From Microcaldota archaeon (GTDB lineage Archaea; Micrarchaeota; Micrarchaeia; Anstonellales; Anstonellaceae), in contig JAPLWX010000038.1 in assembly GCA_026396415.1 (NCBI GenBank), forward strand, positions 1 through 58,148: DNA of 58,148 bases. The letters are read 5' to 3'. Position numbers and translations under genes: made by a program. Numbering within the stretch: position 1 is the first letter of the stretch; each line of letters opens with the position of its first letter. Below the pieces are notes generated by a model. The model did not search any database and had not been told where the DNA came from. It worked only from the letters and a program-made list of their open reading frames with translations. This document shows, piece after piece, positions 7,723 through 15,197 of this stretch.

Positions 7723-10700
7723 TTTCGCGCGTTTCGCTCTCAGATAATATTTGTGTGCTATCTCTTCTACTATGCTATCAATATCCGCGCGCGTTATCGT
7801 CCTTGCTATCTGCGAGTACTTGTCCTTCATGAGCCGGTCGGTGACAAGGATAACCGTTTCGTCAAACTCCTTCTGCCGTGACTCAATCCTCCGCTTAAGC
7901 TCTTCCGCATCGCCAAGCATGTTGTTTCCTGTTTCTACCTCAAAGCAGATCCTGCACTTGCCGATTGAGACCAGCACATCTGAATTTCCGCCAGCATCCA
8001 CCACCGCTTTTATCCGCTTGGACTTGAACCTGTCTGCGATTGCCCAGCAGAACAGCGCGTGCTCTGCCGTTTCGTTCCCCTGCGTTTTCACCAGGTAATA
8101 TGCGGAGCCCTCGTGCGCGCCCAGCTTGTCCTTGTGCAGCACGTAGCCCTCCTTGCGCAGGGTCTGTGCCTGCTTCTCGCTTATCTCGCTTAGCCGATAG
8201 TAGCCCTTGGATAGGTTTATCTTGACCTCCTCCTTGGCATATTCGCTCTCCTTTTCCTCGATGATTTTTTGCGCCTCATTGGGATCCGTAGTTATCAGTG
8301 CGTGGATCAGTGGAGGCGCCACTGTGAAGAAACGGTAATGCCCTTCCTCAGTTATCAGGATGCCGTGTCCCTTGTTTGCCCTAAGCAGGAAATCCTTCTC
8401 GCTATCGTTGAGCTTGAGCCCTTTTGAGACCAGTTCCAGGTTGCTCGGGTTCTGGCGCATGAGAATCTTTGTGGAAGTCGTGTTTAGGATGCTTCTTCCA
8501 CCATCGCTTTTCAGCAGGTCTTCTATTTCCTGCGTGATGAAGCCGATTGAGGCGTTGTATTTGCGGGAGGTCTTGATGAATTCCAGGATGTAGTTTTCCG
8601 CCTCGTGGCTGCGCAGCAGGGACCAGCCCTCGTCTATCAGCACCACCTTTGGCTTGTTGTCCTTCCTTATTTCTCGAGCAACCAAATCAAGCACAACGAA
8701 CATCATCAGCTTCTTTACAGGGCCTGGAAGCCTGCTGAGGTCAAAATCCACGAACTCGCTTTTGAGGTTTATTTTGGTCTGCTTGTCAAGGAAGCCGAAA
8801 AAGCCGCCCTTGCTGTACATCCGCACCCTGTTGAGAAGTACTTCCACGCTCCTGTCCTCAAGGAAGGACTTGCGCCTGTTCGATTTCTTGAGCACGCTTT
8901 CCAGCACCAGCTTGAAGTCGCTGAAAGTCGGCGGCTTCTTTTTCCAAGTGGCTGGCTTGTCGTAAACTATGCCCTTCTTCAGGTAGACGCCCAACAGCGC
9001 CTCATTGAGAACTCCCTTCTGGCTTTCCGTCAGGCCGCCGGAAATGATATCGAAAACTGATATCAGGGAAATCATCTTGCTTCCGAAATCCTCGCTTCCG
9101 AAGTCGAAGACGTTTATGATTGAGTCGGAGTCCTTGGAAAGCTCCACCACCTCGCCGTTCAGTTTTTTGGTCAGTTCCTTGTACTCCGCGTTCGGGTCGA
9201 GGATGTAGACCCTTGCCTCGTCGTTTATCAGGTGCTGGATTGTGAGGTATTTTGAGGTGTAGCTTTTTCCTGAGCCGGAGATGCCAAGCACGAAAAAGTG
9301 CTTGTTGCTCATGGAATCGAAGTCAACAAACAGGGGGTTCTTGGTCTGTTCTTCATGGGCGAACATCACCCCCTTTCTCTTTGTGCTTGCGGGGGATATG
9401 AAAGGGAAAGTGGCTGTGAGGGGGCTTGTCAAAAATTCCCTGTGCGATTCCAGCGCGTCGGTTCCGAGCGGAAGCGTGGACTTTATGCCCTCCGCCATGC
9501 GGTACTTTGCCACCTTGGGGATCATCAGCATGGCATTGAGGTTGGCGTTGCATTTCTCGGTCAACAAATCAAGCTTTCCAAGGTCGGCTTCCTTGTTGTC
9601 AAGGTAAAGCGAGACGCGGAAAAGCTTCTCCTCGCCCTTGTAGAGCTGCTCGTATGTCCTCATCGTGTCGTTCTTCTTTATCTCCAATGCCGGGTTGGGC
9701 GTGCCTTTTGCGGTGCTCATCATCAGATCCGCGGTTTGCCGGATTATCTGGTTGTGCAGAAGCACAAGTGTTTGGGTAATCGTGGACGGGTGGATGTGAA
9801 GCGAGATGTCGTAGCCCTCGTTTTTCCCAAGAAATGAGCGGAGCCAGCCGTCCTCAACTTTCCTTGGGTAGCCGGTTACCTTTACTATCCGGTGGAATGT
9901 CTCGTTTACCCTTGCCTCTTCCGGCTTGACCTCAAACGTAGGCGTAAGCATAAAACGAAAGATGTCCTTCATCGGGTTGTCGCTTTCCACTTTCCTTTTT
10001 GGGAAGAGTTTGGAGAACAAGCCAGGTTTTGGCTTTTTCTGGGCTACTTTCGCGGGGGCTGTTTCATCTTTGTATTCGGAATATGAGAATAGCAAGGCGA
10101 TTAACTGGTCGTTGCCAAGGCGGTTTGCTTCCAGTCCGCAGCCAGAAATTTTCTCCATCATTATCTGAACCTGCTGGTCAAGCTGCTTCAGTTCGTTATC
10201 TTGCCCAACCGTACCTTTTCCCATGCGTTTTTTCGGCTGGTGGGTGACAATCAGGTAGTAATGGCGCTCCTTTACCTTGTTTTCCTCCATGAACTTTTCC
10301 TCGAAGATACGGAAATCGGTGTAAAGCGAGCTGAATTCGCGCACCGAGTTCTGGAACTTCTTTTCCTGCGCCTCGAAATAGCCGTCCAAACGGGCGTCGG
10401 TTGTCCTTACCAGAACCTGTATCGGCTGGACAAGATGGTTGAGGAATTCCCGGTAATTGGATATGAGCGACTTTTTCCTTTCCTCGTCAAGAAGCTCGAA
10501 GTTCACAGGGTAAACCTGGAGGATTGCGCGCATCGCCCCGCTGTCAAGGTAGATTGTGCTGTCCTTTATCGCCTTTACACCTATGAAATGCTGTGCCTTC
10601 GGATCTTCGGGTGAGGCTTTTCGGATGTTTTGGTTGTATGCTATGGCATCAAGGAGCTTTTCCTCTATATTCAGGAACGCGAAAGCCAGGCCGGTTAGTG

Positions 10701-10863
10701 CAAATACTGCAGGCAGCACTAAACGGAACTCGCCTTCAAGCGGCAGGTTGTAGGCAAGGATAGCCATTACCCCAAAAAGCACGGCAAAGCCTAGCTGCTT
10801 GAGGTCAAGATTAAGGATAATCTTCTCTTTGTACTTTATCTCGTCTGGAATATCGTAGCCCAT
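7720..10863 (-). CDS. virB4: VirB3-VirB4-like conjugation ATPase with C-terminal nuclease-like domain (element A)
   Basis: This 1047-residue protein starts at ATG 10863, where MGYDIPDEIKY matches the homologue in element B. Residues 1-65 carry a PrgI/VirB3-like segment (DLKQLGF followed by two membrane helices). The VirB4 body has Walker A GISGSGKSYTSKYL near residue 525 and Walker B KVVLIDEGWSLL near 738, followed by QEIEDLL and ILMRQNPSNL, typical of VirB4/TraC. Residues about 910-1047 form an extra domain with AEHALFCWAI, SDVLVSIGKCRICFEVETG and VILVTDRL. Its Asp...Glu-x-Glu arrangement recalls PD-(D/E)xK nucleases. It would power pilus assembly or DNA transfer at the membrane. It is the last gene of the minus-strand operon. 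The nuclease assignment is inference. Confidence 0.85.
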   Translation of the reverse strand: MGYDIPDEIKYKEKIILNLDLKQLGFAVLFGVMAILAYNLPLEGEFRLVLPAVFALTGLAFAFLNIEEKLLDAIAYNQNIRKASPEDPKAQHFIGVKAIKDSTIYLDSGAMRAILQVYPVNFELLDEERKKSLISNYREFLNHLVQPIQVLVRTTDARLDGYFEAQEKKFQNSVREFSSLYTDFRIFEEKFMEENKVKERHYYLIVTHQPKKRMGKGTVGQDNELKQLDQQVQIMMEKISGCGLEANRLGNDQLIALLFSYSEYKDETAPAKVAQKKPKPGLFSKLFPKRKVESDNPMKDIFRFMLTPTFEVKPEEARVNETFHRIVKVTGYPRKVEDGWLRSFLGKNEGYDISLHIHPSTITQTLVLLHNQIIRQTADLMMSTAKGTPNPALEIKKNDTMRTYEQLYKGEEKLFRVSLYLDNKEADLGKLDLLTEKCNANLNAMLMIPKVAKYRMAEGIKSTLPLGTDALESHREFLTSPLTATFPFISPASTKRKGVMFAHEEQTKNPLFVDFDSMSNKHFFVLGISGSGKSYTSKYLTIQHLINDEARVYILDPNAEYKELTKKLNGEVVELSKDSDSIINVFDFGSEDFGSKMISLISVFDIISGGLTESQKGVLNEALLGVYLKKGIVYDKPATWKKKPPTFSDFKLVLESVLKKSNRRKSFLEDRSVEVLLNRVRMYSKGGFFGFLDKQTKINLKSEFVDFDLSRLPGPVKKLMMFVVLDLVAREIRKDNKPKVVLIDEGWSLLRSHEAENYILEFIKTSRKYNASIGFITQEIEDLLKSDGGRSILNTTSTKILMRQNPSNLELVSKGLKLNDSEKDFLLRANKGHGILITEEGHYRFFTVAPPLIHALITTDPNEAQKIIEEKESEYAKEEVKINLSKGYYRLSEISEKQAQTLRKEGYVLHKDKLGAHEGSAYYLVKTQGNETAEHALFCWAIADRFKSKRIKAVVDAGGNSDVLVSIGKCRICFEVETGNNMLGDAEELKRRIESRQKEFDETVILVTDRLMKDKYSQIARTITRADIDSIVEEIAHKYYLRAKRAK

Positions 10864-10868
10864 GGCAA

Positions 10869-11813
10869 TCACAGCGCGGCGTAAATCATCGGCAAAGCCA
10901 TCCACTTCAGAGGCCCCATCGTTTGGAGAACCGGCTCGACAACTGAAAGGATGGCGATTGCGAAAAGCGCAAGGTTGAGTAAGCCCACCAGCCCGAAGCC
11001 GAGCATCACAGCCATTGACTTGACGAATGAATCAAGCAGATTGGGATCCGGCGAGCTGAACAGCGAGGCAAGCCCGGCAATGAAAACCGCGTCTATTGCC
11101 GTCATGAATACGATTATTGCTATTATTTTGAGAAATGCGCCTCCCCACGCCTTTCCGAATGGCATGAAGTAGAGGAATATTGAGATTGGGAAAAGCAGTA
11201 GCAAGAACGGAATAAGCAAATAGCGGATAAGCAGCGTGAAGAATGTAATCCCTGCCGTGAAAAGCAACCCTCCGATTATCACAAGCGCGAATATCAATGA
11301 GGCAAAGGACATGTTCGCATTGAATACGCTTGCCACGGATTGGGTAATTAAAGAGGTCGAAATGTACTGGTTGAGCGAAAGCAGCATATCGAACAGGTAA
11401 AACGAGAACGTGAGTATCACTATCATGAAGAAAACGTCCTTGAGCATCATCTTTGCCCTTACCCTGCCTTCCACGTCCGGCGCCTGGATGATATAGTAAA
11501 ACCCTACGCCCATCAGCGCGATTGAGTAAAGGCTCTCCAAAAGCGCCATCACCTGCGTGTAAGGCGCGCAGAACCAGTGCGGATCGGGCGAGGCGGTAAG
11601 AAATCCTATTGCCGAATTGGTGAACTGCTGGCTTGTGTAAACCATGCCAGTTGCCAAAGTCGTAAGGAAAGACTCGGTTATACAGGCCGGAAGGTTATTG
11701 AGAACTGCCAGTATGTCCGTGTTGTTGGCGCACGAGCTTGGCGGCAGCGTCACATTCATTGAGGCGTTCTGGATCGCCATGAGCGCAAGGATGCCGAATA
11801 GGAAAAGCCTCAT
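10869..11813 (-). CDS. VirB6/TrbL-like polytopic membrane protein (element A)
   Basis: The protein has 314 residues from ATG 11813, exactly the length of its element B homologue. A signal peptide (MRLFLFGILALMAIQNAS) precedes a lumenal/extracellular stretch containing FLT.SPDPHWFCAPY, followed by about six membrane helices, including LLIRYLLIPFLLLLFPISIFLYF. The layout fits VirB6/TrbL inner-membrane channel components, and the neighbours (VirB4 5 bp downstream, VirB2-like genes upstream) support this. Family assignment is by topology and context rather than a diagnostic motif. Its start overlaps the upstream 504-residue gene by 4 nt (ATGA), so the two are translationally coupled. Confidence 0.75.
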   Translation of the reverse strand: MRLFLFGILALMAIQNASMNVTLPPSSCANNTDILAVLNNLPACITESFLTTLATGMVYTSQQFTNSAIGFLTASPDPHWFCAPYTQVMALLESLYSIALMGVGFYYIIQAPDVEGRVRAKMMLKDVFFMIVILTFSFYLFDMLLSLNQYISTSLITQSVASVFNANMSFASLIFALVIIGGLLFTAGITFFTLLIRYLLIPFLLLLFPISIFLYFMPFGKAWGGAFLKIIAIIVFMTAIDAVFIAGLASLFSSPDPNLLDSFVKSMAVMLGFGLVGLLNLALFAIAILSVVEPVLQTMGPLKWMALPMIYAAL

Positions 11814-13324
11814 TTTAGCAGCCTCCTTGCCAGTCTGTAAAGCAGATATGCGATGAGAAGCGCGGTTGCGATGTACCAAAGCGTGGAGAAGAAATCCGGC
11901 TCCTTGGTTGGAATGATGTATATTGCCCTTGCGCTCTTGGTTTCAAAGTCGGTCAGGAATTCAGCGTAAACCGTGCTTGTTGCTGGCGTGTAATTGAATT
12001 GCGCGTATGCCTCGCCAAGGGAATCTGTTGTTATTGACTGGTTCTTGCCTGCATAGTATAGGGCAATTTGCTTCTGTGCAAGCGGGGAGCTAGTCCCATT
12101 GTCATAAAACCTGACTTTCAAATGGAAGGTTGAGTTTGTCCTGTTCGTTAAATTGAGCGCGATTATGGGCGTTTGGTTCAATTCTGGGCAAAAGGTGCCG
12201 TTTTGCCAGCTTCCAAAATGCGAATTGACCTCAAAAGTGCAGTTTAGGCTAGCCGTGCCTACCTGGAAGTGGGTTTTTTCGCTGTAAATGGTAGTTTCAT
12301 TGATTTCCCTGCTTAGGGGCACTATGTTGTAGATTTGCGCCTTCCTGCTCGGGTGCGCTGCGGGCGTCAGGATGTTATAGGGCGCAAGGCCATACGCCAG
12401 ATTATATTCCCTGTTTTTCACTTTCAGGTATGAGTTGCCAACCGAAAGCCCAAAGTTGCTGAAATCCGCGTTGGACGAATAGGAAAACCAGCCATCAAGC
12501 AACCCGTCCTTGAAAGAATCCACCATTGAACGCTCGGTGTGGTTGAAGGCATAGTAAGAGGCGCTTTTGCTGTCCGACGCGCTCGCTGAATCGTGGATGT
12601 CGTCCGTGCCAACATAATCGCAAGTGGTGTAGCAATGAGTAATGCCGTTTGAAGTGTAGCAGTGCGTAACCAGATGGGAGTGATGGATGAGATATTGCGA
12701 GTTTGCGTTGAGCGTGGACATGAACACATTCGGAACCTGAGAAACGCTGAAGTTTGACTTTGTGCCTGCGCCGATGCTTTGTCCGTTGAGGTAGTTCTGT
12801 ATTCCGAAGTTATAGCCGCAGACAACGTATTGCGTGTTGCAATCGCTCGGGAAAGTCTGATGCTCGATGACAAAGCTAAGCGCGGCTTGGGAGTAAAGCT
12901 CGCCCGTGGAATTCACGAATAGACTCGAATTCTCAATAACCGAAGGCGAAAGCGAGAGGATGCGCACCCACGCGCCCTTGATGTTGTTCGAGTTTACTAT
13001 GGTAGTGTTGTCGGGCGCGTATTTCGTGAACTGGAGCGCGTAATTCCAGTTCTTGGACTCGTTGAAATCCGGCAAGCCGTTATTCCGTATGAGATTGTCG
13101 GTTATCAGCATTTTCTTCTGGTCGTTCGTAAGATTGCCGAGATGGTCGCAGATTGTCGGATCAACAAGGTTGAGGTTATGGCAGTTGTCAATCAGCGAAT
13201 CCGCAGGCCTAGCAGGTGGCGCGTTGCTGCTCGCCCAGGTAAAGTCATGGTAAGGGTAAGCCGGGCAGGTCGGTATGGCTTGCGCTAGCGCGGGAAGCAG
13301 GAGGAGAAGGAGCAGCCGTTTCAT
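11810..13324 (-). CDS. Secreted, membrane-anchored 504-residue protein, specific to element A
   Basis: An N-terminal signal peptide (MKRLLLLLLLPALAQA) leads to a large exported domain rich in N-x-S/T sequons and cysteines. A C-terminal helix (FFSTLWYIATALLIAYLLY) with a basic tail follows. The topology is that of a surface protein with one anchor. Near residues 395-455 an Ig-like segment (TNRTNSTFHLKVRFYDNGTSS...ALYYAG...FNYTPATSTVYAEF) is visible. I do not recognise a family. It sits inside the VirB operon, overlapping both neighbours by 4 nt, and is absent from element B. A role in target-cell contact or as surface tip of the transfer machine is inferred only from that position. Confidence 0.8.
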   Translation of the reverse strand: MKRLLLLLLLPALAQAIPTCPAYPYHDFTWASSNAPPARPADSLIDNCHNLNLVDPTICDHLGNLTNDQKKMLITDNLIRNNGLPDFNESKNWNYALQFTKYAPDNTTIVNSNNIKGAWVRILSLSPSVIENSSLFVNSTGELYSQAALSFVIEHQTFPSDCNTQYVVCGYNFGIQNYLNGQSIGAGTKSNFSVSQVPNVFMSTLNANSQYLIHHSHLVTHCYTSNGITHCYTTCDYVGTDDIHDSASASDSKSASYYAFNHTERSMVDSFKDGLLDGWFSYSSNADFSNFGLSVGNSYLKVKNREYNLAYGLAPYNILTPAAHPSRKAQIYNIVPLSREINETTIYSEKTHFQVGTASLNCTFEVNSHFGSWQNGTFCPELNQTPIIALNLTNRTNSTFHLKVRFYDNGTSSPLAQKQIALYYAGKNQSITTDSLGEAYAQFNYTPATSTVYAEFLTDFETKSARAIYIIPTKEPDFFSTLWYIATALLIAYLLYRLARRLLK

Positions 13325-13743
13325 GATGAGGCACCCCCCGTTTCCTCGCGGTCATAGATGCTCATGATTACCATCTTGGGCTTGTCCTTTGTGCCCTTTT
13401 TGCCATAGTAGAAACTGAAGTGGAAGCCCGGAATCTGAAATATCCCGTCGTGGACTATGACCACGCGCTTCCTTGCCACCCTTGCAAGCTCGTCAATCCA
13501 TTTCTGGCGCTCAACCAGCCTGTCGTTCATCGGCACATGGCCGATTATGGCAGTGTCGAACGACCTGTCCAAGAAAGGCAAGCAGTGACAATCAGCCCAT
13601 TTGATGCCCGGATCCAGGGAAAACTGGTCTGTCCGCACGTCCCCTAGCTTGTTGCCCCCGCAATTGACGTGCAGAACCGTGCCGATACAGAAATGGTACG
13701 GATCTTCGTCTTCCTCTGGTTCTTTCCTGTTTTTCAAACGCAT
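13321..13743 (-). CDS. Minimal class I SAM-dependent methyltransferase-like protein
   Basis: The protein has 140 residues. VLHVNCGGNKLGDVRTDQ resembles motif I plus the acidic end of strand 2 in Rossmann methyltransferases, ADCHCLPFLDRSFDTAI matches the motif of type-11 methyltransferases, and ELARVARKRVVIVHDG gives the next strand. It is only about half the usual length, covering the core strands and ending after an acidic tail. Cysteine replaces the usual Gly-Cys-Gly order (NCGGN), so activity is uncertain. It overlaps the following gene by 4 nt and lies 9 bp after the small VirB2-like gene. It is missing from element B. Substrate unknown. Confidence 0.65.
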   Translation of the reverse strand: MRLKNRKEPEEDEDPYHFCIGTVLHVNCGGNKLGDVRTDQFSLDPGIKWADCHCLPFLDRSFDTAIIGHVPMNDRLVERQKWIDELARVARKRVVIVHDGIFQIPGFHFSFYYGKKGTKDKPKMVIMSIYDREETGGASS

Positions 13744-13752
13744 TTTATCACC

Positions 13753-13968
13753 TTAACAATAGCTCCCTCCTTTCAGCAACGTGGCGACCAGGGGCGCGAG
13801 GAAAATCACGGATATCCCAACGAACACACCGATGAGCACCTCCTTCCACTCCGCCCTCTGCGCCGGGTTCCTGCTGGTCATCAGCACGAGGCCTGCGTAG
13901 GCGCAGACTATGACGCTGAAAAACACCGCGACAGTCCGTATTGCCGCGGCTATTTCGGTCAGGTCCAT
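13753..13968 (-). CDS. VirB2/TrbC-like small membrane protein 2 (element A)
   Basis: This 71-residue protein has two membrane helices: residues about 12-30 (VAVFFSVIVCAYAGLVLM) and 47-66 (IGVFVGISVIFLAPLVATL), separated by a short polar loop (TSRNPAQRAEWKE), ending GGSYC. Two helices around a polar loop is the VirB2/TrbC pilin topology. The element B partner (50588-50812) shares the loop N-R/P-xQR-EWKE and the GGGSYC end. No cleavable signal peptide is evident, unlike the neighbouring pilin candidate. It starts 2 nt after that gene, so both are probably made together as two related subunits. Confidence 0.7.
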   Translation of the reverse strand: MDLTEIAAAIRTVAVFFSVIVCAYAGLVLMTSRNPAQRAEWKEVLIGVFVGISVIFLAPLVATLLKGGSYC

Positions 13969-13970
13969 GC

Positions 13971-14279
13971 CTACCACCCGCACACGTCCGTCGCGCCCAC
14001 CAGGTTCTTGACGAGCAGCGGCGCCACCCAGATGATAATCAGCCCGATCACCACCCCTCCGAGCAGCCCCTTTGCGGTGTTCCTCTCGGCTATGTCGTTG
14101 CTGCTTGCCAGTACGAACCCGCCGTATGCCGCTATCAGGACGCCCGCGATTGTGCCCAGCACCTGGATTATCCCGTACAGCCTGCAAATGGGCTGATCCA
14201 CGGGAATCACCAGGTCAGCAGCCACTAAGCCCGCCAGCGCAAGCAAGCCAGCTGCAGCCAGCAGAATTTTCCTATTCAT
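13971..14279 (-). CDS. VirB2/TrbC-like pilin candidate 1 (element A)
   Basis: The protein has 102 residues: a signal peptide (ILLAAAGLLALAGLVAA), then DLVIPVDQPICRLYGIIQ, then two membrane helices around an SSNDIAERNTAKG loop, ending DVCGW. Two conserved cysteines, one after the signal peptide and one at the C terminus, could form a disulfide. The element B homologue is close (CRLYG, LAERNNAK, LLGGVVIGLII, DVCGW all retained). The layout fits a TrbC/VirB2 major pilin. The start overlaps the stop of the methyltransferase gene by 4 nt. Pilin function is inferred from topology and VirB neighbours. Confidence 0.75.
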   Translation of the reverse strand: MNRKILLAAAGLLALAGLVAADLVIPVDQPICRLYGIIQVLGTIAGVLIAAYGGFVLASSNDIAERNTAKGLLGGVVIGLIIIWVAPLLVKNLVGATDVCGW

Positions 14280-15115
14280 TCATATCGCCTCCTTTGGTAT
14301 GTTATTTTCAGATCGTGTGGGGCGATGCCGGACTTTTGCCTGATGAGCGGCAGGAAGGAGCGGTTCAACTCATAGCCTATTGATCTCCGGTCTAGGCTAT
14401 CCGCTACCTTTGAAGTCGTGCCGCTCCCAAGGAAAGGGTCCAGCACCGTTTCCCCCTTGTAAGTGTAAAGCCGGATGAGAGCCTCCGGCAATTCCTCAGG
14501 AAACATCGCAGGGTGCGAAAGCTGGCTATACTGATTCTTCGTTTCCGGGTGCATCTCCCAGATGTCGGAATTCCAGCGCAGCTTCGCCTCCTCGATGTCG
14601 ATTGTCGCCCGTTCCTTTTCCTCGCCGCTCACGCTCTTGTAGTCGAACCTTCCCTTGCGAAGAACCAGTATGTGCTCGAAGATGTTGTTCGGAAAATAGT
14701 ACATCGGATAGGGGTGTTGTATGAATACGCCGAAGCGTTTTGCCGCCCCGCTGCCTTTTTTTGCGCCAACCCCATCCGGCTTGCGCCAAATGATGTCTTC
14801 CCTGTATTCGAAGCCAGCCCTTTGAAGGAGAACGACATAATGGGCGGGAATCGGGTACTTGTACTTGTGGCTGATTATGTCGCAGATGTTCACGCAGATA
14901 TAGCGGCCTTTCTCGAGCACGCGGTAGCACTCGCGGAAAACGGCTTGCATTTCTTGCAGATAATCATTGAAGTCGTCAAGCGAGCCTATGTTCTCCAAGC
15001 CGTAGTCCTTGACATCGAAATAGGGCGGGCTTGTAACTATCAGCTGCACGGAGTTGTCCGGCACTTCGGTCATGTGGCGCGAGTCGCCAATCACAACGAG
15101 ATGTTGTTTTTCCAT
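14276..15115 (-). CDS. DNA methyltransferase, beta-group N4-cytosine/N6-adenine type (element A)
   Basis: The protein has 279 residues. Motif IV (VTSPPYFDV, about residues 27-35) comes before motif I (VLDPFLGSGTT, about 217), the order of beta-class amino-methyltransferases, and TSPPY favours N4-cytosine or adenine. The region between holds PIPAHYVVLLQRAGF, WRKPDG and SHPAMFPEELPEALI, all standard for the family. It is the first gene of the VirB operon, overlapping VirB2 by 4 nt, and no cognate endonuclease is adjacent. It probably protects the element's DNA or marks it for replication control; that is inference. The homologue in element B is diverged in motif I. Confidence 0.88.
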   Translation of the reverse strand: MEKQHLVVIGDSRHMTEVPDNSVQLIVTSPPYFDVKDYGLENIGSLDDFNDYLQEMQAVFRECYRVLEKGRYICVNICDIISHKYKYPIPAHYVVLLQRAGFEYREDIIWRKPDGVGAKKGSGAAKRFGVFIQHPYPMYYFPNNIFEHILVLRKGRFDYKSVSGEEKERATIDIEEAKLRWNSDIWEMHPETKNQYSQLSHPAMFPEELPEALIRLYTYKGETVLDPFLGSGTTSKVADSLDRRSIGYELNRSFLPLIRQKSGIAPHDLKITYQRRRYE

Positions 15116-15180
15116 GCCCTTATTATTTTGGCAGGGGTCTCATTATAGCTCGTGCGTAATTGGGCATTATTGTGCAGGGC
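15116..15180 (-). promoter_or_regulatory. Promoter of the methyltransferase-VirB operon (element A)
   Basis: Read on the minus strand, a TATA box (GCTATAATGAG, around 15140-15150) lies about 30 bp before ATG 15115, followed by ACCCCTGCC and AATAAGGGCATGG. The same arrangement, with long identical stretches (ACCCCTGCC, AATAAGnGCATGGAAAA), precedes the element B methyltransferase at 49455-49514, so the promoter was conserved while flanking cargo changed. Confidence 0.65.
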
Positions 15181-15197
15181 GGAAGACTTTACGAGTA

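Noticed and set aside
8605-9837. Plus-strand frames of up to 179 codons opposite the VirB4 gene
   Set aside because: They are antisense shadows of a strongly conserved gene, with no promoter or domain.
13669-15148. Plus-strand frames opposite the VirB2 and methyltransferase genes
   Set aside because: The minus-strand genes have clear homologues in element B and tight operon overlaps; the plus-strand frames have no counterpart there.
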